Assembly: GCA_900637135.1 (NCBI GenBank)
Contig: LR134353.1
Coordinates: forward strand, 2,232,001-2,296,000
Reading direction: 5' to 3'
Source of the DNA: Mycolicibacterium flavescens
GTDB taxonomy: Bacteria; Actinomycetota; Actinomycetes; Mycobacteriales; Mycobacteriaceae
DNA length: 64,000 nt
The stretch's first letter is position 1, and every line of letters begins with the position of its first letter. The position numbers were made by a program, and so were the translations under genes. The notes below the pieces were generated by a model. That model was not told the origin of the DNA, did not search any database, and saw only the letters and a list, made by a program, of their open reading frames with translations. Of this stretch, positions 41,876-50,567 are shown one piece after another.

Positions 41876-43033
41876 TTACGGTTCGGTGGCGCCGCTCTGC
41901 GGGTCGATGAGGATCTTGGCGTGCGCTTCGGCGGTACCCAGGATCTCGAAGGCGCGGTCCACGCCCGCCAAACCCACCGTGCCTGTGATGAGCGCCGAGG
42001 CATCCACCTTGCCCTCGGCGAGCAGGTGCAGGGTGTCGCGAAACTCCAGCGGCGTGTAACCGAAGACGAACCGCAGGTCGATGTCCTTGCCGTTGGCCAC
42101 CGCCGGCCGGAAATGGTCGGTGCCCATGCACACACCCACCACGACAACCCGCGACTGCACGGGCGCCGCACGGATGATCCCGTCGATGATTCCCGGCACA
42201 CCGACGCATTCAAAGACCACCGGTCGCTTGGGACCCGCGGCGCCCAGCGTGTCGGCGAACCGGTACAGATGCGACCAGCCCGGCAGGCGGCGCAACTTCT
42301 CCATGGATCCGACGGCGAGTTCGAACAACTGTTGCGCCTCGGAGATGGCCCCGGCCTGCCCGGCAGTCGTATACGGCGAATCGACGGCGGGGTCGATGAC
42401 GACGTCGGCGCCGCACCGCGACGCCATCTCGCGCCGAGTCGTTGAGAAGTCGCTCGCGACGATCGTGTGTACGCCGAGCGACTTCAGATGACAGATCACC
42501 GCGAGCCCGACCGGGCCGCAACCGATGACGACCGCCACGTCACGCCTGCGAATCTCGCTGCGGCGCACCGCATGCAGGGCCACTGCCATCGGCTCGGTCA
42601 ACGCTGCGGTATCGAGGTCCAGCCCGTTCGGGACGACGAAACTCATCGCGGCTTCGGCGAGGACGTGCTCGGCGTACGCGCCCGGCGCCAGCGGCGACAG
42701 GCCGGTCATGTGCACTCCGCCTGCCGCACGCACCATGGGAAACGACACCACGGGAGACCCGACCTTGAACTCCTTGGCCGTCCCTCGGCCACGCTCGGCG
42801 ACTTCACCGACGAACTCGTGGCCCAACACCACGGGAGTGTCCTGGCGCATGAAGTCCGGATAACCCACCTCGTCCATTACGTCGGTCAGTTCATCGGCGT
42901 GGTCCTTCGCGTGCAGGTCGGATCCGCAGATACCGCAGCGACGCACCTCGAGCAGGAGCTGTCCGCGCGCCGGGGTGGGCGTCGGGAGATCGACGACGGA
43001 AAGAGTGCCTCGTTCACAGCTGACGGCCTTCAT
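41876..43033 (-). CDS. Zinc-dependent medium-chain alcohol dehydrogenase
   Basis: This 385-residue MDR protein starts at ATG 43033. It has CGICGSDLHAKDH, GHEFVGEVAERG, LTEPMAVALHAVRRSE and the NAD fold VVIGCGPVGLAVICHLKSLG. The four-cysteine structural-zinc loop is missing, as in the threonine/sorbitol dehydrogenase-like group, and there is an insertion around residues 230-260. It is the last gene of the operon that begins with the HsaA-like hydroxylase. Oxidation of a secondary alcohol is expected. Confidence 0.9.
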   Translation of the reverse strand: MKAVSCERGTLSVVDLPTPTPARGQLLLEVRRCGICGSDLHAKDHADELTDVMDEVGYPDFMRQDTPVVLGHEFVGEVAERGRGTAKEFKVGSPVVSFPMVRAAGGVHMTGLSPLAPGAYAEHVLAEAAMSFVVPNGLDLDTAALTEPMAVALHAVRRSEIRRRDVAVVIGCGPVGLAVICHLKSLGVHTIVASDFSTTRREMASRCGADVVIDPAVDSPYTTAGQAGAISEAQQLFELAVGSMEKLRRLPGWSHLYRFADTLGAAGPKRPVVFECVGVPGIIDGIIRAAPVQSRVVVVGVCMGTDHFRPAVANGKDIDLRFVFGYTPLEFRDTLHLLAEGKVDASALITGTVGLAGVDRAFEILGTAEAHAKILIDPQSGATEP

Positions 43034-43088
43034 GCGGTCCATCCTGTACCACCGGGCAGGGACGGCCCGCCACCAGACAGCCAGGGCC

Positions 43089-44549
43089 TTAAGCGCGCGC
43101 CGCGTTGCGTCCGGCGCGCCGGCCGTAGAAGCTCCCGTCGCCCAATGAGATACCGCTTGCGTACCCCCACGCCGCGAGACCCGCGGTGCAGCGCCCCGCG
43201 GCGAACAAGCCGGGGATGGGTTCGCCGCTGACGTGCAACACCTCGGCATCCAATGACGTCAACAGCCCGCCCAGGGTGAAACCGCCGGTGCTCTCGCGCA
43301 GATCGATGGCGCCTACCGGGGTGCCGATCGGCCGCAGCCACTGAGACTTCTTGTGTAGCAGCCGATCCTCTCCCACGGCGGCCCCGGCGTTGTACGCCGA
43401 CACGGTCGCCTGAAGCGAGCCCTGCGCCAAGCCCATCTCGGATTCGAGTTCGGCGACCGTCTCACACACCCAGGTCGGCTGGCGCATCATCAACTGCGGC
43501 GACAGCGATGCCATCGCCTCCTCCTGCGCCTTCTCGTCAATGATCAGGAACGCCGTGTTGTCCTGGTTATACAGCGTCAACTGCCCGACCCTGCCCGGAT
43601 AGGTGTCCTCGGCGACATAGCGCTGGCCGCGGCCGTTGACCAGGATGCCCCGCACCAGTTGCTGCGGATCGATGAAGATGGCGACCTCGGTGGCGTCCAT
43701 GTGCGCGAGGTCGGCGCCCAGCGCCTGCGCCATCCGGATGGCCTGCCCGTCATGCTGCTCGATGGCGGCGGCGGGCCGGCCCGCGATGCGGGGCGCGTAC
43801 TGGGCCACCATGGCTTCGTTGTAGGCGAAGCTGCCCATCGCCAGCACCACACCGCGACGCGCACGCACGGCGATCTCCTCGCCGTATCGGCGCGCATGCA
43901 CACCGGCCACCCGACCGTCGGGATCGACGATCAACCGCTGCACCCGAACGTCGTAGATCGCGCGGGCTCCGGCCGCGGTAGCCGTCTCCACGAGCGGTTT
44001 CATCAGCATGAACCCGGCGCTCGACTCGCCCTGCTTCTTGTCCGACATCTGCGGGACGTGCCCGCGGGGAGCAGGTGCGGCGATGGTGTTGAACGGATAC
44101 GAGTTCTCCCCGCCGCTGAACATCAGACCCTGATCGCCCATCGGCTCCCAGCCGGGTTCGCCGAAGAACTCCGGCTTGAAAACCACGCCGCAGCCGACGA
44201 GCCAGTCGAAGTGCTCGAGGCTGCCGTCGCAGTAGTCGGCGATGCGCTTCTCGTCGGCACCGGGACCCATCGCGGCGTTCAGGTACGCAGCCATGTTCGC
44301 GACGGAATCGTCGAAACCGCATGCCTTTTGGATCGGAGTACCCCCACCGAGGTAGATGAAGCCGCCGGCCATGGACGCCGCACCGCCCCACGAGCCGGTG
44401 CGCTCCAGGACCAGGACGTCGGCGCCGGTGCGTGCGGCCTCCACGGCGGCGGCAGCACCCGCGATGCCGAAACCGGCTATGACGACGTCGGCCTCCTCAT
44501 CCCACCGCGCGACACCCGCCGCGGGAAGGGGAGTGACGTCACCACTCAC
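43089..44549 (-). CDS. KstD-family FAD-dependent oxidoreductase
   Basis: This 486-residue flavoprotein starts at GTG 44549, overlapping the stop of the extradiol dioxygenase gene (GTGA). The FAD fold is VVIAGFGIAGAAAAVEAARTG, followed by WGGAASMAGGFIYLGGGTPIQKA; the C-terminus has GGFTLGGLLTSLDAEVLHVSGEPIPGLFAAGRCTAGLAAWGYASGISLGDG. It is related to the 25062 protein and to fumarate-reductase/KstD enzymes, but the KstD active-site DLGTxGG string is absent. A dehydrogenase of a ring intermediate is likely. Confidence 0.87.
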   Translation of the reverse strand: MSGDVTPLPAAGVARWDEEADVVIAGFGIAGAAAAVEAARTGADVLVLERTGSWGGAASMAGGFIYLGGGTPIQKACGFDDSVANMAAYLNAAMGPGADEKRIADYCDGSLEHFDWLVGCGVVFKPEFFGEPGWEPMGDQGLMFSGGENSYPFNTIAAPAPRGHVPQMSDKKQGESSAGFMLMKPLVETATAAGARAIYDVRVQRLIVDPDGRVAGVHARRYGEEIAVRARRGVVLAMGSFAYNEAMVAQYAPRIAGRPAAAIEQHDGQAIRMAQALGADLAHMDATEVAIFIDPQQLVRGILVNGRGQRYVAEDTYPGRVGQLTLYNQDNTAFLIIDEKAQEEAMASLSPQLMMRQPTWVCETVAELESEMGLAQGSLQATVSAYNAGAAVGEDRLLHKKSQWLRPIGTPVGAIDLRESTGGFTLGGLLTSLDAEVLHVSGEPIPGLFAAGRCTAGLAAWGYASGISLGDGSFYGRRAGRNAARA

Positions 44550-45454
44550 GGGCGCATCGCCGCTGGAAGGTCGGAGACCCACTCGTGACCCCAGTAGCTG
44601 TCGGCGGTGATCTCCTCTGCGGTGTAGTAGGTTTCGTCGACCCGCATACCGTCAGTGCCGAACTCGATATCCCAGTCGCCGGGCGCCCGAACGTAGAACG
44701 ACACCATCTTGTCGTTGGTGTGCCTGCCAAGCGTCGAGGACAACTGGAAACCGTCCTTGTTCACCCGGTCGAGTGCCTGTCCGACGGCGTCGAGGCTGTC
44801 GACCTCCACCATCAAATGAATCAGGCCCGGGTCACGCAACGTCATCGCGGGGCAGATCGCCAGGCTGTGGTGGCGTGCGTTGATGCCGAGGAAGCGGACG
44901 CGCAGCGGCCCGAACTCCGGCGGCGTCGGAACCCGAAACGCTCCGCGCGACTTGAACCCCAGTACCTCGGTGTAGAACTGAAACAGTCCGGGCACATCGA
45001 GGGCCGGCAGCACCACATGGCCCAGCCCCTGATCGCCGGTGACGAATCGGGCGCCGAACGGCGTCACCACCGGACTGTGGTCGAGCACTGCGCCGTGGAA
45101 GACTTCGGTCGAGGTGCCCGCCGGGTCGTCGAAGGCGATGACCTCCTCGACGCGGCGGGCGTCTGCCTCCTGGAGCGAGAGTTCCTTGACCGCCACGCCC
45201 GCACCGTCGAGGGCCGCCTTCACCCGCGTCAGCGCCGCATGGTCACGGACTTCCCAGCCGACGGTGACGATCTTGTCGACGTCGCCGGGCACCACGATGA
45301 TGCGTGCGGCGCGCTCGTCCATGCGCAGATACAGCGCATCGCCATCGGGGCCGGAGCCTTCGGCGAAGCCGAGCACCCCGAACGCGAAGTGGCGCCACCG
45401 GTCGATGTCGGTGGCCTGGATCTTGACGTAGCCGAGGCTCTTCAGATCGCTCAT
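44546..45454 (-). CDS. HsaC-like extradiol ring-cleavage dioxygenase
   Basis: This 302-residue vicinal-oxygen-chelate dioxygenase starts at ATG 45454, touching the hydroxylase stop (TGATG). Iron ligands of the BphC/HsaC type are His146 (GLGHVVLP), His213 (LIHLMVEV) and Glu264 (WDIEFG); the catalytic His is in ARHHSLA (195-196). HsaC cleaves the catecholic A-ring of the seco-steroid 3,4-DHSA. The order hydroxylase-dioxygenase supports the same role here on a related substrate. Confidence 0.9.
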   Translation of the reverse strand: MSDLKSLGYVKIQATDIDRWRHFAFGVLGFAEGSGPDGDALYLRMDERAARIIVVPGDVDKIVTVGWEVRDHAALTRVKAALDGAGVAVKELSLQEADARRVEEVIAFDDPAGTSTEVFHGAVLDHSPVVTPFGARFVTGDQGLGHVVLPALDVPGLFQFYTEVLGFKSRGAFRVPTPPEFGPLRVRFLGINARHHSLAICPAMTLRDPGLIHLMVEVDSLDAVGQALDRVNKDGFQLSSTLGRHTNDKMVSFYVRAPGDWDIEFGTDGMRVDETYYTAEEITADSYWGHEWVSDLPAAMRP

Positions 45455-46635
45455 CAGATCATCGCCCGCAGCGGACCCTGCGGGTCCACACCCAACGAGC
45501 TCAGCGCTGAGGCGTGAAACACCGTGCCCGGCACATGGATCGCGTGTAGCTGGCCGACATGCACGTCGCGCCAATACCGCTGCAGCGGCTTGTCCATGCG
45601 GGCGGCGTTACCGCCCGAGCGGGCGAAGATCTCGTCCACGGCGGACACGGCGCGCCACACCGCGCGGATCTGCGTGCGACGACCCGCGGCCCGGTCCTCG
45701 AAGCTGACCTCCTTGCCCGCGGCGACCATGTCGTAGATGCGATCGGCATTGGCCAGCAGTTCTTGACGCGCGGCGTTGATGTCGGCGGCCGCCTCGCCGA
45801 TGGCGTACATGACGTACGGGTCGTCCTTGATCGCCGTCCCGGTAGCGCCCACCCGCTCGCGTTGGTAGTCGAGGTGTGCGGCCAGCGCGCCCTCGGCGAT
45901 GCCGATTGTCGCTGCCGAGATGCCGAGCGGGAACATCGTCGACCACGGCATCAGGTAAAGCGGCTCGGTCATGCCGGCTTCGCGCTGGGCGGTTCCGTCC
46001 ATCACCTTCGTCGCGTCCATCGTCCGGTACTCCGGGACGAACGCGTCTTTGACGATGACGTCCTTGGAACCGGTGCCGCGCAGCCCGACCACGTCCCAGG
46101 AGTCCTCCACGATCTCGTAGTCGGACCGCGGCAAGATCATGTGCAGCATCTGCGGTGGCATCAGCGGTTTGCCGTCGGCGTCCCCGAGCATCGCGCCGAG
46201 GATGATCCAGTCGCACGCGTCGGTACCGGAACTGAACTGCCACCGGCCGTTGAAGATGTAGCCGCCGTCGACCGGCTTGGCCACGCCTTGGGGCGCGTAC
46301 GGCGACGCCATCCACGTGTCGATGTCGTCGCCCCATACTTCCTCGCCGACCCGCGGATCGGCGTAGGCGAGCTGGTACGGGTGCACGCCGACCACACCGT
46401 TGATCCAGCCCGCCGCGGGGTCCAGGGCCGCCGTGGCCATCACGGTCTCGGCGAACTCGCGCGGATGCGCCTCGTAGCCGCCGTGTTTCTTGGGCTGCAG
46501 CAGGCGAATGGAGCCGACGGCCTTCATCGACTTGACCGTCGCATCGGTCAATCGCCCGACCTTCTCGGCTTCGGCGCCCTGCTCCTTGAACTGCTCGGCC
46601 AGTTCCATCACCCGGTCGAGTACGCGCTCGCTCAT
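45454..46635 (-). CDS. HsaA-like flavin-dependent (acyl-CoA-dehydrogenase-fold) hydroxylase
   Basis: This 393-residue group-D flavin monooxygenase oxygenase starts at ATG 46635. The sequence follows HsaA: RLTDATVKSMKAVGSIRLLQPKKHGG, AAGWINGVVGVHPYQLA, FNGRWQFSSGTDACDWIILGA, SWDVVGLRGTGSKDVIVKDAFVP and a C-terminal RYWRDVHVGQLHA. HsaA ortho-hydroxylates the phenolic A-ring after ring-B opening and needs reduced FMN from HsaB, which is not found here. It heads the operon HsaA-HsaC-KstD-like-ADH. Confidence 0.88.
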   Translation of the reverse strand: MSERVLDRVMELAEQFKEQGAEAEKVGRLTDATVKSMKAVGSIRLLQPKKHGGYEAHPREFAETVMATAALDPAAGWINGVVGVHPYQLAYADPRVGEEVWGDDIDTWMASPYAPQGVAKPVDGGYIFNGRWQFSSGTDACDWIILGAMLGDADGKPLMPPQMLHMILPRSDYEIVEDSWDVVGLRGTGSKDVIVKDAFVPEYRTMDATKVMDGTAQREAGMTEPLYLMPWSTMFPLGISAATIGIAEGALAAHLDYQRERVGATGTAIKDDPYVMYAIGEAAADINAARQELLANADRIYDMVAAGKEVSFEDRAAGRRTQIRAVWRAVSAVDEIFARSGGNAARMDKPLQRYWRDVHVGQLHAIHVPGTVFHASALSSLGVDPQGPLRAMI

Positions 46636-46701
46636 GCTGGTGTCCTCACTATGTGGCTGCACTTGATGGTCTACCGCACCGAAGCCGCGAACGGGACGGA
46701 A

Positions 46702-46717
46702 TCCCGGTCAGCGGGCG
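46702..46717 (+). promoter_or_regulatory. Copy of the cluster 16-base element (HsaA-like operon)
   Basis: TCCCGGTCAGCGGGCG matches 13 of 16 positions. It lies 67 bases upstream of ATG 46635 in a 93-base gap. CGGGACGGAATCCCG (46693-46707) overlaps it, giving a second symmetric pairing. Confidence 0.55.
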
Positions 46718-46728
46718 GCGTTTCCGGC

Positions 46729-47022
46729 TCAGTACTCGATGTGGAGCTCGTCGCTGATCGGTCGGGCCTGGCATCCCAGGATGAGGCCCTCAACCAGGTC
46801 GGCCGGTTCGAGGATGTCGCAGGCAGCCATGTCGACCTCGCCGGACACCACGGTCGCGACGCAAGAACCGCAATGGCCTTCGCGGCACGAGTGGGGAGCA
46901 TCGATCCCGGCGTCGAGCATCGCGTCGACCAGCGACTTGTCGCGAGGCCAGCGCAGGTTGTGCCGGGTTCCGTCCAGATCGACACAGACGGTGGCATCAA
47001 CCCGGGCTTTTGTCGGTGGCAT
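46729..47022 (-). CDS. Stand-alone 2Fe-2S ferredoxin resembling the KshB C-terminal domain
   Basis: This 97-residue plant-type ferredoxin starts at ATG 47022. Cluster ligands are Cys46, Cys51, Cys54 (SCREGHCGSC) and Cys84 (LGCQARP). The segments VDAMLDAGIDAPHSCREGHCG, ILEPADLVEGLILGCQARP and the terminal HIEY strongly recall the last ~90 residues of the ketosteroid hydroxylase reductase KshB, but the FAD/NADH reductase part is absent. It could pass electrons to KshA or another oxygenase of the cluster. Confidence 0.9.
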   Translation of the reverse strand: MPPTKARVDATVCVDLDGTRHNLRWPRDKSLVDAMLDAGIDAPHSCREGHCGSCVATVVSGEVDMAACDILEPADLVEGLILGCQARPISDELHIEY

Positions 47023-47095
47023 GCGCCGATCGTGACGGTTCGAACAGGCCGGGTCGAGCGACCCGTCCGATGGGCGGTACGGCGTTCGCTCGATT

Positions 47096-47111
47096 GCCCG
47101 GTCATCGGGAA
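47096..47111 (+). promoter_or_regulatory. Copy of the cluster 16-base element (ferredoxin/BVMO)
   Basis: GCCCGGTCATCGGGAA matches 14 of 16 positions and lies 41 bases upstream of the monooxygenase GTG 47153, in the divergent region shared with the ferredoxin gene (start 47022). Confidence 0.6.
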
Positions 47112-47152
47112 ACTCCGGGGGCACCGCGACCGCGACGCCCTACCGTGACGTC

Positions 47153-48760
47153 GTGGGTATCTCCGAGGAACGCTCAACGGTGGACGCGGTCGTCGTCGGC
47201 GCCGGCTTCGCCGGGCTGTACGCCTTGCACAAGCTGAGCTCGCAGGGCTTGTCGGTCCGCGTGTTCGAGGCGGCGCCCGAGATCGGGGGGACCTGGTACT
47301 ACAACCGCTACCCAGGAGCGCGTTGCGACGTCGAGAGCGTCGACTACTGCTACTCGTTCGATCCGCAGCTCGAGCAGGAGTGGGACTGGTCGGAGAAGTA
47401 CGCCACCCAGGCCGAGATTCTGCGCTACCTGAACTGGGTGGCCGACCGGCTCGACCTGCGTGACGGCATCACGTTCAACACCCGGGTCACCTCGGCGGTA
47501 CTCGACGAGAGCGACCTGAAATGGACCGTGTCGACCGATGCGGGTGAAGTGGTGACCGCCCGCTTCTGCGTGATGGCGACCGGTCCGTTGTCGGCGGCCC
47601 TGACGCCCGACTTTCCCGGCCTGGACGGTTACGCGGGGGAGCTGTACCACACCGCGCACTGGCCGCACGAGTCCGTCGATTTCACCGGTAAGCGGGTCGC
47701 GGTGATCGGGACGGGTTCTTCGGGTATCCAGTCCATCCCGGTGATCGCCGACCAGGCCGATCGGCTCTACGTGTTCCAACGGACGCCGAATTACAGTGTG
47801 CCCGCTGGTAATCGGCCATTGACCGATGAGGACCGGGCCCAGATCAAGGCGACGTACGCCGAACGCCGCCGGTTGTCGTGGCGCAGCGGCGGCGGCTCAC
47901 CGCATATCGCGCATCCGAAGCTGACGATGGAGGCCACGGCCGAGGAGCGCCGGGAGGCGTTCGAGAAGCGTTGGGAGCTCGGGGGAGTCCTGTTCTCGAA
48001 AACGTTCCGCGATCAGATGATCGACATGGCCGCCAACGAGGAGGCGCGCAAGTTCTACGAGGAGAAGATCCGCGCGGTGATCGACGACCCCGAGGTCGCC
48101 GAGCTTCTGATCCCGAACGACCATCCCATCGGGACGAAACGAATCTGCACCGACACCAATTACTTTCAGACGTTCAACAAACCGCATGTGAAGTTGGTGA
48201 GCGTGCGCAAGACGCCGATCCTGTCCGTCGACGCCGACGGCATCAACACCACCGACGCCCATTACGACGTCGACGCGATCGTGCTCGCCACCGGGTTCGA
48301 CGCGATGACCGGTGCGCTGGGCAAGATCGACATCGTCGGTCGCGGTGGGCAGAAGCTGCGCGACGACTGGGCGCACGGACCGCGCACCTACCTCGGTCTC
48401 GGCGTGGACGGCTTCCCGAACCTGTTCCTGGTCTCGGGGCCGGGTGCGCCCGCGGTGCTCGCCAACATGGTGTTGCACGCTGAGGCGAACGTGAACTGGA
48501 TCGCCGACGCGATCTCCCACCTCGACGAACACGGCTACACCGCAATCGAAGCCACCGGTGACGCCGTCGAGAACTGGATCGCGGAGTGCAATCGACGTGC
48601 AGACGCGACGTTGTTCCCGAAGGCCAACTCGTGGTACATGGGCGCCAACGTCCCGGGTAAACCGCGCGGATTCATGTTGTTCATCGGCGGTTTCGGCGTT
48701 TACCTGGATGTCTGTGCCGAGGTGGCCGCAGCCGGTTACAAGGGCTTCCGCCTGATCTAG
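47153..48760 (+). CDS. Baeyer-Villiger monooxygenase (cyclohexanone/steroid monooxygenase type)
   Basis: This 535-residue flavin monooxygenase starts at GTG 47153. It has the FAD fold VVVGAGFAGLYAL (14-26), APEIGGTWYYNRYPGARCDVES, the Baeyer-Villiger fingerprint YAGELYHTAHWP (160-171; Tyr replaces the usual Phe) and the NADPH fold VAVIGTGSSGIQ (182-193). The length and the RYPGARCDVES motif match the cyclohexanone/steroid monooxygenase class, which lacks an N-terminal extension. It likely converts a ketone to an ester or lactone. Confidence 0.93.
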   Translation: MGISEERSTVDAVVVGAGFAGLYALHKLSSQGLSVRVFEAAPEIGGTWYYNRYPGARCDVESVDYCYSFDPQLEQEWDWSEKYATQAEILRYLNWVADRLDLRDGITFNTRVTSAVLDESDLKWTVSTDAGEVVTARFCVMATGPLSAALTPDFPGLDGYAGELYHTAHWPHESVDFTGKRVAVIGTGSSGIQSIPVIADQADRLYVFQRTPNYSVPAGNRPLTDEDRAQIKATYAERRRLSWRSGGGSPHIAHPKLTMEATAEERREAFEKRWELGGVLFSKTFRDQMIDMAANEEARKFYEEKIRAVIDDPEVAELLIPNDHPIGTKRICTDTNYFQTFNKPHVKLVSVRKTPILSVDADGINTTDAHYDVDAIVLATGFDAMTGALGKIDIVGRGGQKLRDDWAHGPRTYLGLGVDGFPNLFLVSGPGAPAVLANMVLHAEANVNWIADAISHLDEHGYTAIEATGDAVENWIAECNRRADATLFPKANSWYMGANVPGKPRGFMLFIGGFGVYLDVCAEVAAAGYKGFRLI

Positions 48761-48771
48761 GATCGTCGTCG

Positions 48772-49782
48772 TCAACTCAGTGTGATGACAACTTTATCGG
48801 CCATCCCTGGCGTGCCGACGCAGCGCAATGCCTCCTCGAGATCGTTGAAATCGAATGTATGACTGATGATTAAGCGATATTTCTCCCAATTGGCGACGAT
48901 GTCTTTGGTCACCTCGAAAATCTCACTCGGATAACCCATCGACCCGACGATAGTCAGCTCGTTGCTCATGACGTTCATCATGTCCACGTTGACGGGCTCC
49001 TTGTGAACGGCGACGACGCCGAGCTTGGCCCCACGTTGGGCCACGCCCATGGCCGAGTCGATCACCTCGGGCACGCCCGCTGCATCGAGGAAAATGTTTG
49101 TGCCCGCCCTGTCGGGCCACATCGAATCACCGGGGCCGTGCAGGTCGATCAGCCGTGCCGCGAAATCCTCATCCTGGGAGTTTATGACCGCGTCGGCACC
49201 GATCTTCAAGGCCTTGTCGAGGCGGGACGGCAGAATGTCGGTCACAACGACGTGTTCGACTCCTCGCGACTTCAGCGCAAGGGTGATTCCCAGGCCGATG
49301 GGGCCTGCGCCGAACACCAGCACCTTGTCACCGTGTCGAGGCGCCACCTGGTTGACCGCGTGAAACGCGACCGCCATGGGTTCGTTAAGCGCCGCGACCT
49401 CGTACGGGATGTGGTCGGGAATGACCTCGAGGCTCCGACCCCGCACGGCGTCCTTGATGAGGAGGTAGTCGGCCAGTGCACCGGCCGACCCGCCGTTGCC
49501 GATGATGTCGTCAGCGAGGGCCATCGGATTGATTACCACGCGATCGCCGACCGATATATCGCGGACGTCGGTGCCGACCTCGACCACCTCGCCGGCGGGT
49601 TCGTGTCCGATCGGCATACTGCCTTGTCGCGGCGGCAGCCCACCGATGGAAATGTAGAGGGTGTCCGATCCGCAGATTCCGCACGCTCGGATCTTGACCA
49701 GTACATCGGTGGGGCCGACGGTCGGCGTTGGTACGTCGATGATCTCGGTCTTCTCAGGGGCGGTGATGATGGCTGATCGCAC
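48772..49782 (-). CDS. Zinc-dependent medium-chain alcohol dehydrogenase
   Basis: This 336-residue MDR protein starts at GTG 49782 behind a strong AAGGAGG. Zinc and NAD features: CGICGSDTLYISIGG, IGHEPAGEVVEVGTDV, LNEPMAVAFHAVNQVA and VLVFGAGPIGLGITLALKSRG. The structural-zinc cysteine loop is missing. Codon choice is less GC-biased than in the cluster to the left. It is the last gene of the sulfotransferase operon. Confidence 0.9.
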   Translation of the reverse strand: MRSAIITAPEKTEIIDVPTPTVGPTDVLVKIRACGICGSDTLYISIGGLPPRQGSMPIGHEPAGEVVEVGTDVRDISVGDRVVINPMALADDIIGNGGSAGALADYLLIKDAVRGRSLEVIPDHIPYEVAALNEPMAVAFHAVNQVAPRHGDKVLVFGAGPIGLGITLALKSRGVEHVVVTDILPSRLDKALKIGADAVINSQDEDFAARLIDLHGPGDSMWPDRAGTNIFLDAAGVPEVIDSAMGVAQRGAKLGVVAVHKEPVNVDMMNVMSNELTIVGSMGYPSEIFEVTKDIVANWEKYRLIISHTFDFNDLEEALRCVGTPGMADKVVITLS

Positions 49783-49817
49783 TGCCGTTTTCCTCCTTAG
49801 ATGGGGCGCCGATGTGG

Positions 49818-50567
49818 TCAGAGCACGCTGTAGCCGCCGTCAACAACCAGCGCAGACCCGGTGCTGTAGGCCGCGTCGGCGCTGCATAGATAGAGGATGG
49901 GGCTGGCGATTTCAGCGGGCTCGGCGAACCGGCCAAGCAAGATGTGATCGATCTGCTCCTGCTTGATCTCCGGTACGTACTCCATCGGCGCAGTCATGCG
50001 GGTGGCGACGACACCGGGGACGACGGCGTTTATTCGTATGCCGTCCGCCGCCCACCTGGCGGCGAGGTTTCGCGTCAGGGCGAGAACACCCGCCTTCGCC
50101 GATCCGTACCCGGGCACCACCGGCACCGCACGGATGGCAGCCATGGAGGCGAGCATCACCACGCTCGCACCCCCAGCCGCCCTCGACGTTTTCAGAGCAC
50201 CGTGCAGCCGTTCGGTCAACTGAAACGGTGCGAGCAGGTTCAATTGCACTGAAGCAGTGAAGCCTTGCGCCGTGGACTCGTCGAGGCCGCCGGGGAAGTT
50301 GGCTCCGGCGTTGTTGACGAGGATGTCGAGTTCGGTGAACTGTTGGGCGAAAGCCTCGATGGCGCGCGGGTCGGTGAGCTCCAACTGTCGATAACTCATT
50401 CCGGCCAGGTCGGTGTCGTACTCCTCGGGCGCGGCCCGCGTGCCGGTGATGGTGACGTGTGCCCCGCTGTCACGCAACATGGTCGCCGTCGCATGTCCGA
50501 TGCCGCTCGTTCCTCCCGTCACCACCGCTGTCGCACCGGTGAAGTCGAAAAGTACACGGTTCGTCAT
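49818..50567 (-). CDS. Short-chain dehydrogenase/reductase
   Basis: This 249-residue classical SDR, ATG at 50567, overlaps the hydrolase stop (ATGA). It has VVTGGTSGIGHATATML, ITGTRAAPEEY (NADP-type), LVNNAGANFPG, the serine in VMLASMAAI and YGSAKAGVLALTRNLA, ending in SADAAYSTGSALVVDGGY. The length and C-terminus are those of the FabG-like group. It likely works with the neighbouring dehydrogenase on the same alcohol or ketone. Confidence 0.92.
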   Translation of the reverse strand: MTNRVLFDFTGATAVVTGGTSGIGHATATMLRDSGAHVTITGTRAAPEEYDTDLAGMSYRQLELTDPRAIEAFAQQFTELDILVNNAGANFPGGLDESTAQGFTASVQLNLLAPFQLTERLHGALKTSRAAGGASVVMLASMAAIRAVPVVPGYGSAKAGVLALTRNLAARWAADGIRINAVVPGVVATRMTAPMEYVPEIKQEQIDHILLGRFAEPAEIASPILYLCSADAAYSTGSALVVDGGYSVL

